Shown here one piece after another: positions 57,808 through 64,000 of a stretch of 64,000 bases of DNA. A program made the position numbers and the translations under genes. Where the stretch lies: the NCBI GenBank assembly GCA_026214975.1, contig CM047808.1, positions 6,685,262 through 6,749,261 of the forward strand. The letters run 5' to 3'. The stretch is from Gentiana macrophylla. Taxonomy: Eukaryota; Streptophyta; Magnoliopsida; Gentianales; Gentianaceae. Below the pieces are notes generated by a model. That model made no database searches and was not told the origin of the DNA. It saw only the letters and a program-made list of their open reading frames with translations. How positions within the stretch are numbered: position 1 is the first letter of the stretch; every line of letters starts with the position of its first letter.

Positions 57808-60800
57808 TCACTCTTGTGGCCTTGCCAGCCAGAGGGAACTTAGAGCACGAAGACGTGAGAAATAGTCGATATTGTCAGAAGCGCGAGCTGATTGCCTTGT
57901 TGTCAAGATACGGTGCATTTGCTGTAACGCCTGTTGTCTTAAGTTATCAGCCTGTCAGAATCAAATCACATCTATTCAGTTACTACATACTGAATAATAC
58001 CTTAACAAACTAACTCTTAATGTCAGAATGAAATCCCGGTTTTACTCGAAGGTTGAAGATAGAAATGAATTGTACGTACCCATAAGGAAACCTTCAAGAG
58101 TGCCGAGTTTCCCCATGGCCATGGCCATCTGGCCCATATAGTTTGCCACATTTCCAGATGAACCTTCAGAGCCATTGGCTAACGCCTCGGCTAGAGATTG
58201 TTGTAATGCTTCCATGCCTTGTGAAAGAGCATCTTCTGCCTGATGAGATGATTGTTGCAGGTTGTATATACTAGTAGACTGCTGCTCTGTTAACGGCTCC
58301 AAATGCGTTGCAATAAGCTGATGCATTGACACAGCATCATCCATCAGAACACGAAAAAATGTAAAGCATAGAATGCGATTTACTAAACAGGACTAAACAC
58401 TGTGTTTAAGCATAATACAAGGTGGAATATGCTTACACCCATAAAAGCAGCATAAAAGATTATACCTTTAACAGTTCAGATGGACGAAAGCCACCGATCC
58501 ACATAAAACACCTTTCAGCTGGTGTTTTCCACATGCCAGACAAGATATGGAACGCGTCGGCTTTTGAGGCGACACTTTTCAGCCTGAATATCTCATTGTA
58601 ATGATTTGATGCAATGTCTACAACCATACGAAGTTCGGTATCAGTAGCGTGAGCATTTACTGCTGCCCTCAGCTCATTCATTTGTCTGCCAAGATCTTCC
58701 ATCCATCGACTATATTCTACATCAAATGTCATTGCCCCTGCAGACAAACACGCGTAAGACATTTGGTATCACCATCATTCTACTCTAAAATAGTTCAAAT
58801 CTTCATTTTCGAGACCAACTGTCAAGACAAAGTTCAAAACGGTCGGCTTTTTAGGGGAGCAATGAATAGGATGCATACCATTGCCACTCATTGTCTGAGA
58901 CGGATCACCACCCATATTTGAGATGTATACGCCCTGCGATGAAATGAGAACAATCATCATGTGTCATGAAAGTACAGAGATGAACAGATTAGGCTCAATT
59001 GTTTATACAAGAACAAGAAAGATAATGAAAATCCCAGAAAAACGAACCTTCTGGCGTGATCTCTGGAGTTCTTGCTCCATTTGAGTTAGCTTTAGCCGAC
59101 TATTTTCCAGCTGCTGCACATAAGCCTGCATATGGATTGGAACATATTGAGAAATAGCCCTGTAAACCAATACACTTCCTGAAAGAATCTCCATAAGATT
59201 CCGTTTTCTGTTGCTCCTATTTTATCTCGATTTTATACTGAAAATGTATCTATAAGAGAACCTTCCAAGAATGTCAAAATATGCAAACAAGAATCGAAAG
59301 CATTCAAAAAGGAAACGCATTCCAATCAAGGGCTTTCAAAGAAACCTACTTTTTTCCTCAAACGGCTTTTTCGAGCAGCTTCACGATTTTGAGCAAGCCT
59401 GCGCAGTGCCTGAAAGTAGTATCACAAGATAAATATAAAACAAAAGAACTTTTATTTCATTTTATATAGAAGAGTGTTGCTAAGCGGCAAACCTTCTGAT
59501 CCATGTTCTTTGATTTATCAGTAGAATCATGACCACCAACTCCAGTTCCTTGTCCCATTTCAATCTGCAAACCAAAGAACTACAATTTAATTCACACTTA
59601 CCACTACTAAAAATCAACTGTGGCACTGTTTCTCTTCGTAATTTCACAGCGATAGCAGGCAAATTATTAATTCATAAAAAGAGAACCTTTTGAAGTAAAC
59701 TATCAACACACAGAGGATAGATTGATAGAGAAAGTTTTCCAAATCACATTACCCTCTGCCTTTTATCTTCTGCATCCACATCCGTGGAAGTATCTGTACG
59801 AGAGCTGGAATCTGCCATGTTAGACTCTGCCCAGTTCTCGTAATGCGCGTTAGATGAAGGAACCACATTTTGTTGCGTGCCTTTCTGCAACTGTACTGTT
59901 TGAAACAGCGGGATAGCCGCAGGTACACTTGGACGTGTAGACTAAAAGAATAAGACGATGAAGATCAATTCCAAAATTGTTGTAGATCATAATGTGAAGG
60001 AAAAACTAGTTTCTGAATTTATATAATGGACCAAACCAAGAAATTGAAGATTATAGACTAACCATATTAAGAGCTACATTTTGAATGCTAGCTCCTTGTG
60101 TTGCACCAGTTCCACCTGCATTGAAATATGAATCTAAACCGAATTCAATATATCAGATAAACTAATCTACAGCAGAGACAAAAGGCGAAAACGACAAACC
60201 AAAAACGTAAGTGTACGCTTAAGGTAGTTCCATTAACATTTTTACTACATTAATTCCTTATTTCACTGATTCCAAGTGTTAAATTACCAACTTAAACTAA
60301 TAGCAGTCATTGAATCGATTACTGGATGCAAAAAATAGGAAGCTAAAAGATAAAAGAGAAATAAGCACATACTCATGTTCTCGTTTGCAGTATCACCAAT
60401 ACGATATCCCATATATTGTTCGAATCCACCAAAATCAGTAAGTCTAGAAGAATTAACTGTGTTCCCTTCTGTGGCCCTGCAAATCCATGTGATTGAAAAC
60501 AAAATCAACAGCTGTTTCAAGATCAAAAAAAGAGGAGCTTTAAGTTTAAAATCACACCCTAGACTAACACTGGAAAGTGGAAACATAATTCACATGAATT
60601 CGTATTTTGAAGAACAAATTCAGTTAAAGCTGAGAGGTATTGTTTCAGTTGATTCAGCAAACTCATGCAAAGTAACCGTGAAAACCTACATACTGCAAGA
60701 GAGATTAAGACGCGTTCTGAAAAAACATATTCATCATAAAAATCAAAATAGAAAGCAATCGAAACGACACCTTTTTACATACCATTTTAGCTATACAACT

Positions 60801-61423
60801 TAATCCTTTGGCCTAGCAATCAAAAACAAATCTAGAAACCATATCTCAGCAATTACTCCAGAAGCTAAAATGGTTGCAAGAAATCTCATCATCCAAGATA
60901 TTAATTATAGGAAATTAACAGTCATTGGACTCACTACATTAAGTCCACTGCAATCATCCACTACACAACTCCTCTGAACCATTGACGATGGTGTGACTCA
61001 TGATGACTCATTGATTGATGTAAGGCATACCCATTAATCAATGGTACACATGGTTCACACATGCGTACCCCCCGGATGATTGTAATGGACTTATGTAGTG
61101 ACACCATCATTGCACTTAATTTAAGTGGAACAAGTTGTCCCCATATGCCCAGAGGTGACGATTTTTGACAGCAAAAATCGCCTCTTTAACACAAACAAAG
61201 AGCAAGACCCAAAATTAGGCCTTAATTGAACATACCAAACCTTCTGGTCCAATTCAAGAAACACTTTTTAATAAAGGAAAAAAAAAAATACTCCTAAAAA
61301 ATGAAACTTCAAAGCCAAGAAAACATACATAGGATTGGAAACAGGGGTCTGAGAAAAGCTTGGCATGACAGCTGCAACACTTCCGTTATGTTCACCACCA
61401 ATTTTCAAAGTTGTGCTACCCAT
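57808..61423 (-). CDS. TGA: TGA-type (group D) bZIP transcription factor, 11 exons
   Basis: Binds TGACG elements; group members act with NPR1-type co-activators in salicylate defence or in development. Exons: 61423-61329, 60476-60373, 60115-60063, 59941-59753, 59564-59493, 59409-59350, 59125-59048, 58933-58879, 58737-58466, 58317-58080, 57951-57808; about 452 residues. The long N-terminus (MGSTTLKIGG..., MPSFSQTPVSNP, RLTDFGGFEQYMGYRIGD) resembles the tobacco TGA2.1 subtype more than the short TGA2/5/6 forms. The basic region is LRRLAQNREAARKSRLRKK, then the zipper AYVQQLENSRLKLTQMEQEL. The DOG1-type domain follows: WMEDLGRQMNELRAAVNAH, MWKTPAERCFMWIGGFRPSE, QQSSHQAEDALSQGMEALQQ, MGQMAMAMGKLGTLEGF, ending LSSLWLARPQE. 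Exons 1-9 join cleanly. The exon 10 end (CTTATGG|GTACG) leaves one base too many for exon 11, and exon 11 lacks 3 bases compared with the family (RASDNIDYF), so there are small errors or damage there. Confidence 0.92.
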
Positions 61424-62032
61424 AAATTTACCATGCTCAGTATTCAAAAATCAGCTCAAGAAGCCTTGAAGAACCTTTCCGATGACAATCTTTAAAAACT
61501 GATCCCAGTTGACTTTTATAACCAAGAAAACCAACCTCCACCGCTCAAGAAATTAAAAAAGAAACTTTTTTTCCAGACAAAAACAATAACTTTGACTATA
61601 AAACAGCAAAATAAGGACTTTAAATAGAAATCAAACGCAAATCAAATCAGTAAAGGAACAAACTCCCTCCCACCTGTTTCTAAGAAACCTTCAGAAAAAG
61701 CCAAAATAAAACTAGAAACTTATAGACTAATATGTTAAACTGAGCTGAACCCAGAGGCTGAAATGAGCTCAAAATCCAAAGAAAAGTAATGTAAATTTGA
61801 AGCTTCCTGGATAAAGATGATAGTCCATTTGACTTGAGAATTGTATAAGATATTGTATATATGTCACTGCACTGAATTAAAGGTCTAAAATTTTCTCAGC
61901 TGGGGGGCTCTGTTTCATGCACACAATTCAACGGGTCCCAATTTATTCTGTAGTATGAAAACGAGAAATTCATTTAATATACAGGTGCTTTCTAACTTTG
62001 GAGGGAGGGAGGGAGGGAGGAAACAGATGAGA
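61424..62032. other. 5' region of the TGA gene
   Basis: Upstream of the start codon, with a (GGGA)n tract at 62000-62020 and a T-rich (minus: A-rich) leader. No other gene is visible. Confidence 0.45.
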
Positions 62033-62040
62033 TGACGTCA
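62033..62040. promoter_or_regulatory. Palindromic TGACGTCA element upstream of the TGA gene
   Basis: TGACGTCA is a perfect bZIP (CRE/as-1 half-site pair) palindrome about 610 bp upstream of the TGA start codon. TGA factors bind TGACG, so autoregulation is possible. One site by itself is weak evidence. Confidence 0.45.
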
Positions 62041-62339
62041 TTATTAATAATCGGCGCTTGTTTCTCTAAAAATAATTTCGGTGAGAGGAGAAAATCTCAT
62101 TGCACGGAGTAACGCCCAAAAAAAATTTTAAAAAATGTAAATAGTTTGATAAAATGATTAAATATTAGAGATAATTGTAGTAAAAAGTTTTTTTAAGACA
62201 AAATGAATAAATATTATATATATATTTTTAAGTAGTAAAATGACAAACAATTTTTGATTTGACAAAATTACTCCTTTATGAGACGCAGTGTAAATTTTTG
62301 CCAGATTGTTTCAGATATATATTTATCAGAATTGCTTTA

Positions 62340-62660
62340 TATTTTTTTTTTTTTTTTCAAACACTGTAACTTTTGATTTATAACTCCGATCATGTAAATT
62401 TTTCACCAAAATTCATGTTTTTTTGTTCTTCAATTTGAGCTCAAATACGATACTCCTTCCGACGTATATTTTGAAAGACGATAAAATATTTGTATTAATC
62501 TGGAAATTTTTTTTATAAACGATCGTAACTTTTGATCCTAACACCGATCATCAAAATTGTTTCACCAAAGTTCATATTTTTTTATCTTCATTTTAAGACC
62601 GTGTTTGATACCTTTCGACGTAGTATTTGAAAGCCGAATTTAATCGCAAAGATTTACACT
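62340..62660 (+). repeat. Two diverged tandem copies of a T-rich unit of about 150 bp
   Basis: 'GTAACTTTTGAT', 'AACxCCGATCAT', 'TTCACCAAAxTTCAT' and 'TTTTTTxTCTTCA' appear in the same order at 62365-62440 and 62524-62600, a pattern common in retroelement LTRs. No coding. Confidence 0.6.
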
Positions 62661-62734
62661 AACACAGACGATCGATGATCGCGAATAAGAATAATATCGA
62701 GAGTATCGCGAGTAGTATCGATCGATGTCGATCG

Positions 62735-63330
62735 ATCATTTAAGGCTTAATTCAAGTGACTACTTCAAGGCACACATATCCGCTCATACAACGCTTCATT
62801 TAAGCGCTTAATTCAAGCCGACACAATATCATATAAGGCAAAAAAAAACCTTCAACAAAATGCTTTTGCATATTTTCCTCATATTTGCAAGTGAAGTAAA
62901 GCTCCAATCTTTGTATATCTCTCTTAAATTATCAGTAATAATTGGCGTAAATTAAGGCCCAAATAAACATCAAAATGGCAAACCATAATGGAAAGAAAGA
63001 ATACCCAAAAAACAAAGAATAATGATGTAAGAATAAAGCTCCAATCTTTACATATTCCACTCAAATTAACACCAACAACAACAGAATTCAACAACAAATA
63101 TAGCTGAAAAGTAATACCTCATACTTTGTACATTTTTCCCCCTTAAATCAACACCCATAATAGCGTAAAACAAAAAAATGGCGTAAAACTAAAGCCCCAA
63201 AAAGAAATGGAACAAAATATGCAACTAGTAAAATAAGGAGACTACTTAGCAAGGCAATCAAGATCATTTAAGTCTTAATTCAAGTGACTACTTCAAGGCA
63301 CACATATCCGCTCATATAAGGAAAATTATC
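62735..63330 (+). repeat. Direct repeat of about 55 bp spaced by 530 bp
   Basis: ATCATTTAAGGCTTAATTCA and the following AGTGACTACTTCAAGGCACA plus CATATCCGCTCAT occur at about 62737-62793 and again at about 63265-63320. The spacer is AT-rich with no gene. Confidence 0.85.
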
Positions 63331-63415
63331 GACATCGACATCGACATCATATCGAGCATCATATCGACATCGACATCGACATCATATCGAGCATCGACAT
63401 CGACATCGATTTTCG
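63328..63415. repeat. (GACATC)n-rich simple repeat
   Basis: GACATC hexamers alternate with ATATCGAGCATC units. A related ATCGATCGATGTCGATCGATC patch lies at about 62718-62738. Confidence 0.9.
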
Positions 63416-64000
63416 AATATCAAACATGGAAAACTTGTTCTAAACTTCAGCCCAAAACTTGTTCTAAACTTTGTGTCACTTATTTACAACCACATTGCTC
63501 AACTTTCCAAACTCCAGTCGAAATGCAAACATGGCATATATTTTGAAAACCTCAAGTCGCTTCAAAATCTCATTGATAATCCACTCATTTCAACTTGATC
63601 ATCCTTATATGTACTCATAATCCTACTAACACCAAGCGAGGACTCCAAAATAGTTCGCTCAACAATATGTTCATGGTCCCAAATAGCTTTATCAAATACC
63701 AACCGCTATCTCAACTATACATGACAATACTCCTCCTCGTAAAGCTTTCATGTCCTTAATGGAAGTGGAAAAATTCGGGAACTGGGACATTCAAAATTCT
63801 GCTTATGAAATGATAGAAGGATGCAACTAATATAAGCACATAAATGTTGCACAAAAACATCACCGAAACATGTAAATTGTGGATGTGCTTTTTTTTGTGT
63901 TTTTTTTTTAGCATTGAAAATTAGGAAAATTTGTTTGGATAATACCGGTGAATATTCATCACATAAGTTTGATGATTATTTCATGTTAATTGGAATAGGT
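63416..64000. other. No gene seen to the window end
   Basis: AT-rich, without supported coding on either strand. Confidence 0.4.

Overview
The window is nuclear DNA from a flowering plant, very probably an asterid of the lamiid group. The evidence is GT-AG introns with AT-rich interiors, plant LTR retrotransposons and MITEs, several homologues of the R1 (late blight resistance) class of CC-NB-LRR genes, and three conserved plant gene families: organellar DNA gyrase B, the FACT subunit SPT16 and a TGA-type bZIP factor. A 100-N scaffold gap lies at 36246-36345.

Layout. 1-11803 is a nest of retroelements. A Copia element (7096-10104) was hit on both sides by the same LTR family (ends TGATGA/TCATCA). 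On the left are the 3' internal end and 3' LTR (856-7095); on the right is an inverted solo LTR (10105-11803). The left LTR was itself split by a non-coding LTR element (1676-5658). That element carries an inverted LTR palindrome and two classes of tandem repeat. 11888-14340 holds exons of an unrecognised gene ending in a membrane segment and a very Cys-rich tail.

14607-33389 is a cluster of four R1-like sequences: two nearly full-length but frame-broken copies, one duplicated LRR end, and one N-terminal fragment that adjoins a Copia element with a perfect 5-bp target duplication (22264-28605). 33390-36245 is mostly relic repeats. 36546-39430 is a frame-broken SPT16 copy (minus) that keeps a 5'UTR intron.

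40383-52225 is a 21-exon gyrB gene (minus) whose introns hold three MITEs. 53985-54698 is a tiny conserved membrane-protein gene (minus), with a hAT MITE and an LTR-like block upstream. 57808-61423 is an 11-exon TGA bZIP gene (minus) with a palindromic TGACGTCA about 610 bp upstream of its start codon. 61424-64000 is repeat-rich non-coding DNA.

How the parts relate. The R1-like cluster and the TGA factor are both immunity-related by family, but nothing in the sequence links their expression. GyrB acts in plastids and mitochondria. Coding frames in gyrB, SPT16 and the last TGA exons contain many one-base indels, mostly in short homopolymers. In an essential gene such as gyrB this looks more like unpolished assembly than decay, so 'pseudogene' calls here carry that caveat.
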